The position numbers and the translations under genes are program-made. From an uncultured Christensenella sp. (GTDB lineage Bacteria; Bacillota; Clostridia; Christensenellales; UBA1242): 64,000 nucleotides of DNA. The notes beneath the pieces are model-generated. The model did not search any database. It was not told the origin of the DNA and was given only the letters and a program-made list of their open reading frames with translations. Position 1 is the stretch's first letter; each line of letters opens with the position of its first letter. The stretch lies in the NCBI GenBank assembly GCA_949282135.1, contig CASDOR010000009.1:1-64000 (forward strand). The letters are read 5' to 3'. Positions 44,549-52,356 of this stretch are shown here, piece after piece.

Positions 44549-45121
44549 CTATTTACTTGAAAGAAGTAATGGCTGAATTTGCTCACGTTTTACAGCACTT
44601 TCTATAGTCTCTTCTAATAAACTTAAATCTGATATTAAAGATTTAGGTTTTTTTATTGGGTCATCTTGTCTAAAAGGAACAAAATATACATCCTTTTCAT
44701 TTAATAATTTTGCAATATTCTGTAAATTGAGCCCCAGTCCATCGTTTGTTGAAACAGAAATTACAAGTGGTTTATAATTTCTCATGTGTGCTTTTGCCGA
44801 CATAGTCACCGCATCGTCGCTAATACCATTTGCAAGTTTACTTAAAGTGTTTCCAGTGCAAGGTGCTATAGCAAGCACATCTATCACATTTTTTGGACCA
44901 AGAGGTTCCGCCTCAACTATTGTTGAAACTATTTCATTCCCTGTTATTTCTTTTAATTTTAAAATAAAATCTTCTGCCTTTCCAAATCTAGTGTCCATAT
45001 TCAAAACAGCATTTGAAACAATAGGTATAACATTGTGATTATGCCTAGTTAAATTTTCCGCTGTCTCTAAAATTTGTTTATAGGTACAAAATGAGCCTGT
45101 AATTCCAAGTCCAATATTCAT
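44549..45121 (-). CDS. dpaB: Dipicolinate synthase subunit B
   Basis: A 190-residue flavoprotein-like subunit of dipicolinate synthase (SpoVFB). The N-terminus NIGLGITGSFCTYKQILE and the segments LAIAPCTGNTLSKLANGI and DDAVTMSAKAHMRN are family hallmarks. With DpaA it converts dihydrodipicolinate to dipicolinic acid in the mother cell during sporulation. It starts one base after dpaA ends, so the two are translationally coupled. This is direct evidence that the organism can make endospores. Confidence 0.95.
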   Translation of the reverse strand: MNIGLGITGSFCTYKQILETAENLTRHNHNVIPIVSNAVLNMDTRFGKAEDFILKLKEITGNEIVSTIVEAEPLGPKNVIDVLAIAPCTGNTLSKLANGISDDAVTMSAKAHMRNYKPLVISVSTNDGLGLNLQNIAKLLNEKDVYFVPFRQDDPIKKPKSLISDLSLLEETIESAVKREQIQPLLLSSK

Positions 45122-45122
45122 A

Positions 45123-45872
45123 TTATTTTTCTCCTTTTAACGTATCTTTTACAACATTCATAATAAGTCTACCAGCACTTTTTGGTGAATATTTTGCTGG
45201 GAGTGCTGGACACAAAACATATTTTACACCCTTAGCATCCTCAAGGCAGTTTACTGACGCAAGTTCAAATACAACACAATTCTCTTTAAACCTACTTGCA
45301 TCCTTAAACAAACAAGTTGGTATTGTATTTATAACCACGTCATATTGACCGATACGACTTTCATATTCGTCAAACTTATAACTTTTGTTAGCAATTAATT
45401 TTGAAAGATTGTATTCGTCTTCCCTTCTCATCATAACGTCGAATGAAATGCCAAGTTTCAAAAACAAGTACCACAAAGCCTTTGCAACTCTACCATTTCC
45501 CAGTATTAATATTTTTTGCTCGTACAAAGAACTATCTGTATTAAGAATAAAATCAACTAAAAAATTTTCAGCTGTGAGTTTTGCATTATCTATTACAAAA
45601 TCTTCTATGCTCATTAAATCAACATATCTTACCTTTTCTAAAAACTTTTTATGTTCATCTCTCACTTTTGAACCAAAAACTAATACTCCTTCCCGAAGTT
45701 TACTTATAATTTCTTCTTTCCACTTATAAGCTGGAGACACAATAACAATGTCCCCTCTTTCAATTTTTTCTAAATTTGTTTCAAAATCGTAAACCGCCTT
45801 TCCTTCACTTTCTAAAATTCTCGCTACTTCCTTGATTCTTTTATCAATTAAACCTAAAAAATATCTATTCAT
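45123..45872 (-). CDS. dpaA: Dipicolinate synthase subunit A
   Basis: A 249-residue Rossmann-fold subunit (SpoVFA). The ATG at 45872 is preceded by GAAGGAAAAC; a GTG five codons upstream contains that site. An N-terminal domain (IDKRIKEVARILESEGKAV) and a dinucleotide loop (KILILGNGRVAKALWYLF, about 125-142) are visible, as is the C-terminal VLCPALPAKYSPKSAG. The protein is shorter than the ~290-residue family mean, mainly at the N-terminal domain. It forms the dipicolinate synthase with DpaB; no spore sigma-factor promoter was confidently recognised. Confidence 0.92.
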   Translation of the reverse strand: MNRYFLGLIDKRIKEVARILESEGKAVYDFETNLEKIERGDIVIVSPAYKWKEEIISKLREGVLVFGSKVRDEHKKFLEKVRYVDLMSIEDFVIDNAKLTAENFLVDFILNTDSSLYEQKILILGNGRVAKALWYLFLKLGISFDVMMRREDEYNLSKLIANKSYKFDEYESRIGQYDVVINTIPTCLFKDASRFKENCVVFELASVNCLEDAKGVKYVLCPALPAKYSPKSAGRLIMNVVKDTLKGEK

Positions 45873-45968
45873 ATTGTTTTCCTTCACAAATCACAATATG
45901 AAAATTAAGGAAATATGTGTGATAAAAAAATTGTAGCAATTTAATTTACAAATTAATACTATATAAAT

Positions 45969-46937
45969 ATGGAAAATCATTTTTATCTCGCCTCGGCAAA
46001 TACTTGCCATGGCTTTATAAATCACTTTAATTATATTAACCCAAATGAAAATGGTATGACCTACATTTTAAAAGGTGGACCCGGCACAGGGAAAAGCAGT
46101 TTTATGAAAAAGGTGGGCGAATATTTTAGCAAAAAAGGTTTTACAATAGAATACTTTTTCTGTTCCTCCGACAGTGATAGCCTAGACGGAGTTAGAATTG
46201 TAGAAAAAAAAGTTGCAATTGTAGACGGAACTGCTCCCCACGTGACCGAAGCGACAATTCCTGGAGTCAAAGAAAAAATAGTAAATCTAGGTAGTTTTAT
46301 CAATGGAAAAATTAAAAAGCACAAAGACACTATTGAAGATTTACTAGCTAAGAAATCGGCATGCTTTTCTGTAGCATATGCTTACTTGAAACCCCTTGGA
46401 GAATTACTAAAAATAGAAAAAATGCTAAGAGATAGTAGTCAAAAATCAAAAAGTGCGTTTGACATAACAAGTATTCTACCTATACTTAAAAATTCAAATA
46501 AGGGGAGTCAAAGAAAACTATTTTTGTCATACTATTTAGTAGACAAAATTACGTCTTTACAAGAAAAAAATAATTTCAAAAACATAATAAACCTTGACTC
46601 TACAAATTACTTTGAGGGGTGTGATAAACTAAAAGAAATAAGTTTAATGCTAGAAAAAAGTCACATAGAATTTACTAGTTTTATGTCTGTTTTAGATCCA
46701 GACGACATAGAAAGCATTTACATCCCTAGCCTTTCAACACTTGTCATTAACAACAAAGCAAAACAAAAATTTTTAAACGAAAAACTAATTAATGCTTTAA
46801 TAAAAAAATCCGCTTACTATATCTCAAAAGCAAAACAATACCACAAAAAAATTGAAAAATTTTATGTCGAAAATATGGATTTTAAAGGAATAGACAATAT
46901 TCGCGAAGAAATAATAAAAGAAATAGAACAGCTTTAA
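45969..46937 (+). CDS. P-loop ATPase (PRK06851-like)
   Basis: A 322-residue nucleotide-binding protein. Walker A GGPGTGKSSF lies at about residues 37-46, followed by a long helical region. The N-terminus (FYLASANTCHGFINHFNYI) and the phrase VAIVDGTAPHV match a family of clostridial ATPases catalogued as PRK06851, function unknown. The usual second P-loop of that family is not obvious, so this may be a shortened form. No ribosome site precedes the ATG, and TACTAT ends six bases upstream, suggesting a leaderless mRNA. It is divergent from dpaA. Confidence 0.7.
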   Translation: MENHFYLASANTCHGFINHFNYINPNENGMTYILKGGPGTGKSSFMKKVGEYFSKKGFTIEYFFCSSDSDSLDGVRIVEKKVAIVDGTAPHVTEATIPGVKEKIVNLGSFINGKIKKHKDTIEDLLAKKSACFSVAYAYLKPLGELLKIEKMLRDSSQKSKSAFDITSILPILKNSNKGSQRKLFLSYYLVDKITSLQEKNNFKNIINLDSTNYFEGCDKLKEISLMLEKSHIEFTSFMSVLDPDDIESIYIPSLSTLVINNKAKQKFLNEKLINALIKKSAYYISKAKQYHKKIEKFYVENMDFKGIDNIREEIIKEIEQL

Positions 46938-47021
46938 ATATTGCCAATATCTCTAAAAAATTTTATTATAATTATGACCCTTTTAAATTTTAAAACTGTA
47001 ACCTTGTAAAATTAAAACAAG

Positions 47022-47060
47022 AAAAATAGGTAAACACTTAATAGTGTAACCTATTTTTTA
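47022..47060. terminator. Bidirectional terminator between convergent genes
   Basis: AAAAATAGGT (47022-47031) pairs with ACCTATTTTT (47049-47058), with an inner ACACT/AGTGT stem, giving T-runs on both strands. Confidence 0.88.
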
Positions 47061-47145
47061 ATAGAATTTAATTACTTTATAGCTCACCTTTTTCCTTAAT
47101 TAAATTGATTTTGTTTTCTCTAATAAATCTAAAAGATTTTAGTCG

Positions 47146-47736
47146 CTAACTTGCTTTATTTTTATTTTTAAAGTGAACAAAAAGCCCTGCAAGCACAATA
47201 ATAATTTGAAGTGGTAACCCAATAAGATAGACCATCCAGACTTGATACTCTTCAAGTATCAAGCTTATCATAAGAATAAAACTCCACACCATAAGAGAAG
47301 CAAAAATACTGGCAAGCAAATTATTTTTCCATACTGCTAAAAAAATTGTTATAACAAGGAAAAACATTGGCAAAGCAATAATAAACGCATACCATGCCTT
47401 ATCTCTAAACTCAGTATAAGTAAGCGCAACAAACACAATAGTTGCAATAAGCCACACCATCATACTAGATAGCGATATTAAAATGCCCCTTAATCTATTT
47501 TTAGACTTTTTTGGCTCAACAACTTTATGCTCATACACAATGTCCTGAATCTTAACCTCATAAAAGTCAGCAAGTGCCATGAGAACGTTAATATTTGGCA
47601 AAGCTTCTCCTTTTTCCCACTTTGAGATAGCCTTGTCAGAATAATTAAGTTTTTCTGCAAGTTGTAATTGAGTAAGATTAGACTTTTTTCTAAGCGTAAC
47701 TAAGTTTTTTGCAATTACACTATTTACATTATCCAT
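47146..47736 (-). CDS. XRE-family regulator with C-terminal membrane domain
   Basis: A 196-residue protein. Residues ~8-62 are a Cro/CI-type HTH (LVTLRKKSNLTQLQLAEKL, then NYSDKAISKWEKGEALPNI). Four hydrophobic helices (about 85-108, 118-135, 140-158 and 165-187) follow a basic linker. This is a membrane-tethered DNA-binding regulator. The ATG has no ribosome site; TAAAAT ends six bases upstream and TTGTCA lies 17 bases before that, so the mRNA is probably leaderless. The nearby triple operator is a likely target. Confidence 0.88.
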   Translation of the reverse strand: MDNVNSVIAKNLVTLRKKSNLTQLQLAEKLNYSDKAISKWEKGEALPNINVLMALADFYEVKIQDIVYEHKVVEPKKSKNRLRGILISLSSMMVWLIATIVFVALTYTEFRDKAWYAFIIALPMFFLVITIFLAVWKNNLLASIFASLMVWSFILMISLILEEYQVWMVYLIGLPLQIIIVLAGLFVHFKNKNKAS

Positions 47737-47742
47737 AGTAAT

Positions 47743-47771
47743 ATTTTATTACATAATTTTTATAATGACAA
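47743..47771 (-). promoter_or_regulatory. Promoter of the XRE membrane regulator
   Basis: TTGTCA (47766-47771) and TAAAAT (47743-47748) on the minus strand are 17 bases apart; transcription should begin at or next to the ATG at 47736. Confidence 0.55.
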
Positions 47772-47798
47772 GCAAATTTAAGTGCGAATTTTGTCAAT

Positions 47799-47875
47799 TC
47801 TACTTAAAGTAGAGTCTGTTTTTATCAACTCTACTCATAGTAGACATAATATTTTTTAACTCTACCACAAGTAGA
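47799..47875. promoter_or_regulatory. Three phased operators TCTAC-N5-GTAGA
   Basis: Perfect palindromes with five-base spacers occur at 47799-47813, 47830-47844 and 47861-47875. The start-to-start distance is exactly 31 bp both times, about three helical turns, so the sites face the same side of the DNA. They lie between the XRE membrane regulator (minus) and degV (plus). A further half site follows at 47890. Confidence 0.85.
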
Positions 47876-47997
47876 GTCAGCATCATAAATCTACTTTCTT
47901 TATTAAAAGCTTAGAGAAAAGAGCATAATAATTAGATAAAGTTTTTTAATTAAGTGTCATAAACTAACTTTGTAATTTAAATAGAGGAGTTATTATT

Positions 47998-48852
47998 ATG
48001 AAAATACTTTTATCAACAGAGAGTTCAATTGATTTACCAAAATCATTGCTTGATAAATTCAAAATTGAAACAATCCCATTTTCAATCATTATTGGTGGAA
48101 ATATTTTAAAAGATGAGGAAGGAGTATCTGACAAAATATTTGACTATGTTTCACTTATTAAAGAACTTCCGACCACTTCTGCGGTTAATGTTTCACAATA
48201 CAAGGAGCACTTTGAGTCTCTTTTAAAAGAAGGCGACGTAGTACTACACTTTTCTCTTAGTTCTACTTTAAGTAGTGCTTATGATAATGCGATTACCGCC
48301 TCAAAAGAATTTGATAAAGATAAAGTTATTGTAATTGACTCTTTATCTGCCTCATGCGGAATTGCCCTGCTTTTAATCAAAGCAAGAGAATTAATAGATA
48401 ATGGAACCAAACTAGAAACAGTTATAGAGACCATTAAAAAGTTACGAGATAAGATCTCCATAAGTTTTATCGCAAATAACCTAGAATACCTAAGACGTGG
48501 TGGAAGATGCAGTAAACTACAATATCTAGGAGCAAATTTACTTAAAATTAAGCCTGAAATAGTTTATGAAAATGGAGAAGCACGGCCAGCAAAGAAGTTT
48601 TTAGGTCTTTTTAGAAATGTAATTAAGCCATATTATAAAGACGTATTCTTAAGGTATCAAAATCCAGAGCTTAATAATGTATTTTTAGTTTATACAACTG
48701 CAGACACAAGAGACTTAGAATATATACAAAATAAGTTAAAAGAAAAAGGATTCAAAAACATCTATATATGCCAAACCGGAGGAACAATTTCAAGTCACAT
48801 AGGACCAGACGCGATAGGTTTAATGTTTATTTATGATACTCCTCAAAATTAA
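47998..48852 (+). CDS. DegV family fatty-acid-binding protein
   Basis: A 284-residue DegV protein, the second in the window. STESSIDLPKSLLDKF opens the EDD fold, with TTSAVNVSQY and HFSLSSTLSSAY lining the fatty-acid pocket, and SSHIGPDAIGLMFIYD near the end. It would present a fatty acid to the FakA kinase. AGAGGAG precedes the ATG by about ten bases. It is divergent from the XRE membrane regulator across the triple operator, so it is a plausible target. Its 3' end overlaps the convergent phosphoesterase gene by 26 bases. Confidence 0.92.
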   Translation: MKILLSTESSIDLPKSLLDKFKIETIPFSIIIGGNILKDEEGVSDKIFDYVSLIKELPTTSAVNVSQYKEHFESLLKEGDVVLHFSLSSTLSSAYDNAITASKEFDKDKVIVIDSLSASCGIALLLIKARELIDNGTKLETVIETIKKLRDKISISFIANNLEYLRRGGRCSKLQYLGANLLKIKPEIVYENGEARPAKKFLGLFRNVIKPYYKDVFLRYQNPELNNVFLVYTTADTRDLEYIQNKLKEKGFKNIYICQTGGTISSHIGPDAIGLMFIYDTPQN

Positions 48853-49279
48853 CTCCTATGCCTCCTTTATTATCAATATCAATTATAGCATATTTGTAGT
48901 CACGAAACGCTCCCGGGTTAAGAAGCATAACACCATCTATCACCTCAAGAGAACTTTTATGCGTATGCCCATAACAAACCAGTTTTACCCCTTGCTCTTT
49001 AGCATATTTTAGTAGAAGACTAGTATTAACTTTTACTTTAAATTTATGTCCGTGTGTTATTAGTATTTTAATACCCCTTATAGTAAATACTTGCGTTTCA
49101 GCTATGCTAGAAAAAAAGTCACAATTTCCACTAACTTTTTTTATATTTTCATATTCAATGTCTCTTAAATCATTTAATCCATCACCGAGAAAGAAAACAT
49201 AATCAAAATCATTTAATTTTATCAAATCTTCTAAAGCTTTGTTTCTTCCATGACTATCACTAATTACACAAATTTTCAT
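48827..49279 (-). CDS. YfcE/MJ0936-type metallophosphoesterase
   Basis: A 150-residue single-domain calcineurin-like phosphodiesterase. The ATG at 49279 follows AAGGGAAGC; longer in-frame starts have no ribosome site. Metal-binding motifs are all visible: CVISDSHG near the N-terminus, FLGDGLND, VSGNCDF, LITHGHKF and CYGHTHKS. Members hydrolyse phosphodiesters; the physiological substrate is uncertain. The last 26 bases overlap the end of the convergent degV gene. Confidence 0.92.
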   Translation of the reverse strand: MKICVISDSHGRNKALEDLIKLNDFDYVFFLGDGLNDLRDIEYENIKKVSGNCDFFSSIAETQVFTIRGIKILITHGHKFKVKVNTSLLLKYAKEQGVKLVCYGHTHKSSLEVIDGVMLLNPGAFRDYKYAIIDIDNKGGIGVNFEEYHK

Positions 49280-49489
49280 ATTGCTTCCCTTTTTTAACTT
49301 TTTATAATTATACATTTTTACACATAAAAAACAATCTATTTATACTAAAATAAGTTTACATAAAAATATTTTTTATTAAACCTTTATTTTAAAATTTAAA
49401 ATTGAAAATCTTTTTTTTGTTACTACCTTAAAACACTATTAATTATAAATATTCAAAAGTACCAAAATTAAAAAAATCCCACATAAATC

Positions 49490-49518
49490 TTGACTTTTTG
49501 TCTCTAAGTAAATATACT
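49490..49518 (+). promoter_or_regulatory. Promoter upstream of the split tRNA-Arg
   Basis: TTGACT (49490-49495) and TATACT (49513-49518) have a 17-base spacer. Transcription would cross the tRNA 5' half and the attL junction and reach the complete tRNA-Arg at 49820. The 370 bases between the phosphoesterase and the tRNA hold nothing else recognisable. Confidence 0.6.
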
Positions 49519-49653
49519 TTAGTGTGTGGTATTTGCTAGCATTCACACTTGTTGTAATAAATTATAAGTTTTTATCTTCAAGCAAACATCCACTATTATA
49601 AATTTTTAACCTTCATATGACTTGTGATAAAAACTCATTAAAATATTACACAT

Positions 49654-49692
49654 GTACCCATAGCTCAATTGGATAGAGCGTTGGTCTACGGA
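49654..49692 (+). pseudogene. 5' half of host tRNA-Arg(ACG), at the left junction
   Basis: GTACCCA, the D-arm and the anticodon stem and loop (TTGGT, CTACGGA) are intact, then the sequence departs from a tRNA. The matching 3' half, whose acceptor TGGGTAC pairs with GTACCCA, lies at 62765-62810. Joined at TCTACGGA they give a perfect 77-nt tRNA. The gene is therefore split by the integrated element. Confidence 0.93.
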
Positions 49693-49764
49693 TTACTTGC
49701 TCAAGTCTAAAAGATACCACTATTTTAAAGGGTTTTAGGGGTTTTAAAGAGTACAAAAATAATT

Positions 49765-49800
49765 TTTTATAAAAATTTTATAAAAAACTTTATAAAAATC
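49765..49800. repeat. TTTATAAAAA repeats near attL
   Basis: Three close copies of TTTATAAAAA lie within 80 bases of attL. Similar sequence (TTATAAAAATTTTTATAAAA) lies near attR at about 62595-62625. They may be arm-type sites for the integrase, but the region is very AT-rich. Confidence 0.35.
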
Positions 49801-49819
49801 CTTGAAAAATCATTAATAT

Positions 49820-49896
49820 GCACCCTTAGCTCAATTGGATAGAGCGTTGGTCTACGGAACCAAAGGTTGGGGATTCGAGCTCCTCAGGGTGCACCA
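49820..49896 (+). tRNA. Complete tRNA-Arg(ACG) carried by the element
   Basis: A perfect 77-nt cloverleaf with encoded CCA: acceptor GCACCCT/AGGGTGC, D-arm, anticodon loop CTACGGA (ACG, arginine, read as ICG), T-arm GGGGA/TCCTC and CCA. It lies inside the element, 127 bases from attL and next to the integrase. The D and anticodon arms equal those of the split host gene, while the acceptor and T stems differ. It probably replaces the function of the disrupted tRNA. Confidence 0.95.
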
Positions 49897-49905
49897 AATC
49901 TATGG

Positions 49906-49933
49906 AAAGACACTTGTTTTAAGTGCCTTTTTT
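49906..49933 (+). terminator. Terminator of the element tRNA-Arg
   Basis: AG-CACTT and AAGTG-CT with one internal mismatch form a stem followed by six T residues, directly before the convergent integrase stop codon. Confidence 0.65.
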
Positions 49934-51364
49934 CTATCCACAAATTATCTTGTCAATTAAATCGCTTGCTTTCTTATCACTTTCTTTTGTGTAATGTGAG
50001 TAAATGTTAAGAGTTGTTTGAATATCGCTATGACCAACTCTTGCTGAAACTGTTTTTATATCCACACCATTAGTTATTTGCATTGTTATATTTGTGTGCC
50101 TTAGTCCATGCAAGGTGACATGTTTAAGGTTATTGTCTAATTCAAATTTCTTCAGCCAGTTGCTGATAGTTGCGTTAGACATATCCTTTCCGCAATTTTG
50201 AACAAATAGTCTATCTGTCTTTTCCCACAAATCGCCATGCTTTGCTTTTTCCTCATCCCACCAAACTTTATATTCTTTAAGCAAACTAACTAAATTTGAA
50301 GGTAATCTTATTATTCTTGTTGAGGAATTATTTTTGGTTGTTTTTGTGATTATTCCAAAACCATTCACATACATAGTGTTTTTGTTTATGGATATTATCT
50401 CGTTTTCAAAGTCAATGTCTTTCCATTCAAGCCCAGCAATTTCCGCACCTCTCAAACCTAAATTTAGACCTATAAGAAAAGCAACCTTTTTCCTTATATC
50501 TTTTTCTTCGTTTGCTTTTGCGACAAACTCTCTTATATCTTCTATTGTGTCGTATATCTCTTTTTTGCCCTTTGTTCCAGTAACTGACTTTGTATATTCC
50601 TTTGTCGCATAGTTAATTGGAATAAGCCTCTCTTGGACTGCTCTTGCTAAAATTGAATGTAGCATAGTTTTAAGTGATTTATTGGCACACCTAGAATATG
50701 GCACTTCTTCACTTTGCATTTCAAAATACGAATTAAAGTTTATATTTAGATAGTTGCATAGTTTTTTTGCTGTGTCTTTACTTACTCTATTTCCAACCTT
50801 TAAGGCGGTGCAAAGGGTGGCATTTGATATGCCACACTCTTGCCAAGTCTGTTTGAAAGAAACTTTTTTCTCTTTCATTGCTTGTCTTATATCTTTCTTA
50901 ACTATTATAATCTCTTTTTTATAAGTTCTTTCACAAAGCCAGTCGCAAAAATTTTGAATGACTGGTAAAGTCATTTCTTCCAAAGTATATAATCCAAACT
51001 TTTCTTTAAAGATTTTTAAATGTAATTTACAATGCGAGTAATGGTTATATGCATCATTATTATATCTTAATATATCCTCGACCCATTTTTCAGCATAGTC
51101 ATAAAAGTAAATTTTCTTACCCTCATTTGCTAAAATACCTTTTGACTTTCTATCCACCTCTTCTTTAAATTCCAGTTGACAATTTATTCTAAACTTTTCG
51201 ATTTCCTTTTTACCTTTGAGATTATTTGGCACCTTATAGGTTTTAACATGAAGCTTATATTTTTTTGTAAATGCGTCTTTACCGCTACAATAAAGTATAA
51301 AAGATAATTCGCCTTTCTTATTATATCTTTCTCTAACATGCATAATATCTTTACTGTTCTTCAT
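49934..51364 (-). CDS. int: Tyrosine recombinase (integrase) with HTH-like insertion
   Basis: A 476-residue integrase that recombines attP with the tRNA-Arg anticodon loop. An N-terminal arm-binding region, a core-binding domain (about 85-260) and the catalytic domain (about 265-476) are seen. Catalytic residues are Arg305 (GLRGAEIAG), His419 and Arg422 (HGLRHTN), His445 (VGHSDIQTT) and Tyr455 (NIYSHY). Unusually, about 70 residues (150-220) inserted in the core-binding domain read like a Cro/CI-type HTH (FKQTWQECGISNATLCTALK). It overlaps the excisionase gene by 14 bases and has its own GAGGAG site. Confidence 0.95.
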   Translation of the reverse strand: MKNSKDIMHVRERYNKKGELSFILYCSGKDAFTKKYKLHVKTYKVPNNLKGKKEIEKFRINCQLEFKEEVDRKSKGILANEGKKIYFYDYAEKWVEDILRYNNDAYNHYSHCKLHLKIFKEKFGLYTLEEMTLPVIQNFCDWLCERTYKKEIIIVKKDIRQAMKEKKVSFKQTWQECGISNATLCTALKVGNRVSKDTAKKLCNYLNINFNSYFEMQSEEVPYSRCANKSLKTMLHSILARAVQERLIPINYATKEYTKSVTGTKGKKEIYDTIEDIREFVAKANEEKDIRKKVAFLIGLNLGLRGAEIAGLEWKDIDFENEIISINKNTMYVNGFGIITKTTKNNSSTRIIRLPSNLVSLLKEYKVWWDEEKAKHGDLWEKTDRLFVQNCGKDMSNATISNWLKKFELDNNLKHVTLHGLRHTNITMQITNGVDIKTVSARVGHSDIQTTLNIYSHYTKESDKKASDLIDKIICG

Positions 51365-51563
51365 TTTTTATCTCCTCGTAACAACCAAAATTTAAATATT
51401 GTAGTAAACTATCAAAATTTACTAACGACTTATTTCCACTTAATATATATTGAATTTTATTGCTCTTACAAAGTGAGCGAATAAACCATTCACTTATTGC
51501 TGTGTCTGGGTCTAATTTTATTATTTCAGCCATACATTGCTGTATAGTTCTTAATCTTATCAT
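51351..51563 (-). CDS. xis: Excisionase-like winged-helix protein
   Basis: A 70-residue protein with the MerR-like pattern of excisionases: TAISEWFIRSLCKSNKI for the helix-turn-helix, then QYILSGNKSLVNFDSLLQYL for the wing. It probably bends attachment-site DNA and directs excision. The ATG at 51563 is nine bases after AGGAG; an ATG six codons earlier contains that site. The ribosome site lies in an arm of a long inverted repeat whose partner is covered by a leader peptide, so translation is probably regulated. The next gene is int. Confidence 0.85.
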   Translation of the reverse strand: MIRLRTIQQCMAEIIKLDPDTAISEWFIRSLCKSNKIQYILSGNKSLVNFDSLLQYLNFGCYEEIKNEEQ

Positions 51564-51571
51564 GATAATAT

Positions 51572-51720
51572 TCTCCTGCATTTAATAAATTTTAATTGAC
51601 CTTGCTGGAAATCGCCAAACGAAAACCACGCGAATGACAAACCTTGTCGGTCGAATTTGAAATTAAAATTTAAATAATGCAGTCTAGCACCTTAAACAAG
51701 ATGCGATTAAATGCAGGAGA
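51572..51720 (-). promoter_or_regulatory. Probable translational attenuator of xis
   Basis: On the minus-strand RNA, arm 1 (51720-51706) is exactly complementary over 15 bases to arm 3 (51586-51572), and arm 3 contains the xis ribosome site AGGAG. Arm 2 (51682-51661) can instead pair with the extended arm 3 (51597-51576) at 19 of 22 positions. The two structures exclude each other. Arm 1 overlaps the last five codons and stop of a short leader peptide gene. A small hairpin GACAA/TTGTC lies between. Confidence 0.8.
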
Positions 51721-51748
51721 TTATTAACTTGTAATTATTGTTTTTCAT
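51707..51748 (-). CDS. 13-residue leader peptide
   Basis: MKNNNYKLIISCI is encoded with a strong GAGGAG site five bases before its ATG. It starts 13 bases after the upstream gene ends. Its last codons and TAA stop lie within arm 1 of the inverted repeat that can hide the xis ribosome site. A ribosome on the leader would block arm 1 and free xis, as in erm and cat translational attenuators. The signal, if any, is unknown. Confidence 0.7.
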   Translation of the reverse strand: MKNNNYKLIISCI

Positions 51749-51760
51749 ATTAACTCCTCA

Positions 51761-52264
51761 TTATAATTTATCTTCAATACCTTCAAAGAATCTATTACAA
51801 TCTTCACAACCTTGATTTATTTTTGAATATATTTCGTCCGTGCTATCTTTACTCTTTAAATAAACAAAAATTTTATTATAAAGATTAAAAAGATAGTTTA
51901 TAGTAAAATTAGACATAAAATAATTAAATATAGGAAGTTTGAAAAATAACAAATGTATTTTCAATTTCCTTAGTCCTCTTAATATCTTTTTTGATAATAC
52001 TTTTATGTCATCTGTCAATCTATATGCAAATAGAGAAGATTCCAAAACATCTAGTTGGGTAAAGATATGCTCCCACTTGGAAACTCTAATATTTCTATCT
52101 GTAACTACGATTTCATTTTTTGAAAATTTGTTATTATATATTGTTTCTCTTATACTTGCCATTGCGTTTAAGCAAGGGGAAATATATTTCCTTATAATTG
52201 CTAAATCTAGAGTGTCAAACCCATTAAATTCTTTTGTTGAATCTACATACATTTCGTTTATCAT
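51761..52264 (-). CDS. Hypothetical element protein upstream of xis
   Basis: A 167-residue, mostly helical soluble protein that I do not recognise. A hydrophobic/aromatic stretch (KIHLLFFKLPIFNYFMSN, about 98-115) might contact a membrane but is flanked by charge. AAAGGAG precedes the ATG. It is the first gene of a leftward unit continuing through the leader peptide, xis and int, so a role in regulating or aiding excision is possible but only inferred. Confidence 0.6.
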   Translation of the reverse strand: MINEMYVDSTKEFNGFDTLDLAIIRKYISPCLNAMASIRETIYNNKFSKNEIVVTDRNIRVSKWEHIFTQLDVLESSLFAYRLTDDIKVLSKKILRGLRKLKIHLLFFKLPIFNYFMSNFTINYLFNLYNKIFVYLKSKDSTDEIYSKINQGCEDCNRFFEGIEDKL

Positions 52265-52327
52265 ATTTTTTCTCCTTTGAAATTTTAATTTTTAAATAGT
52301 TTTTAAATAAAATTGTTTTAATGATTT

Positions 52328-52356
52328 ATTAGATTATAGAAATCAACTTGTGTCAA
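52328..52356 (-). promoter_or_regulatory. Promoter of the xis-int unit
   Basis: TTGACA (52351-52356) and TCTAAT (52328-52333) on the minus strand have a 17-base spacer, about 60 bases before the first gene. Confidence 0.55.

Noticed and set aside
49906-49933. Restored host tRNA at attL
   Set aside because: The complete tRNA at 49820 starts with GCACCCT, not GTACCCA, and is separated from the attL core by 127 bases of non-tRNA sequence, so it is not the rebuilt target gene.
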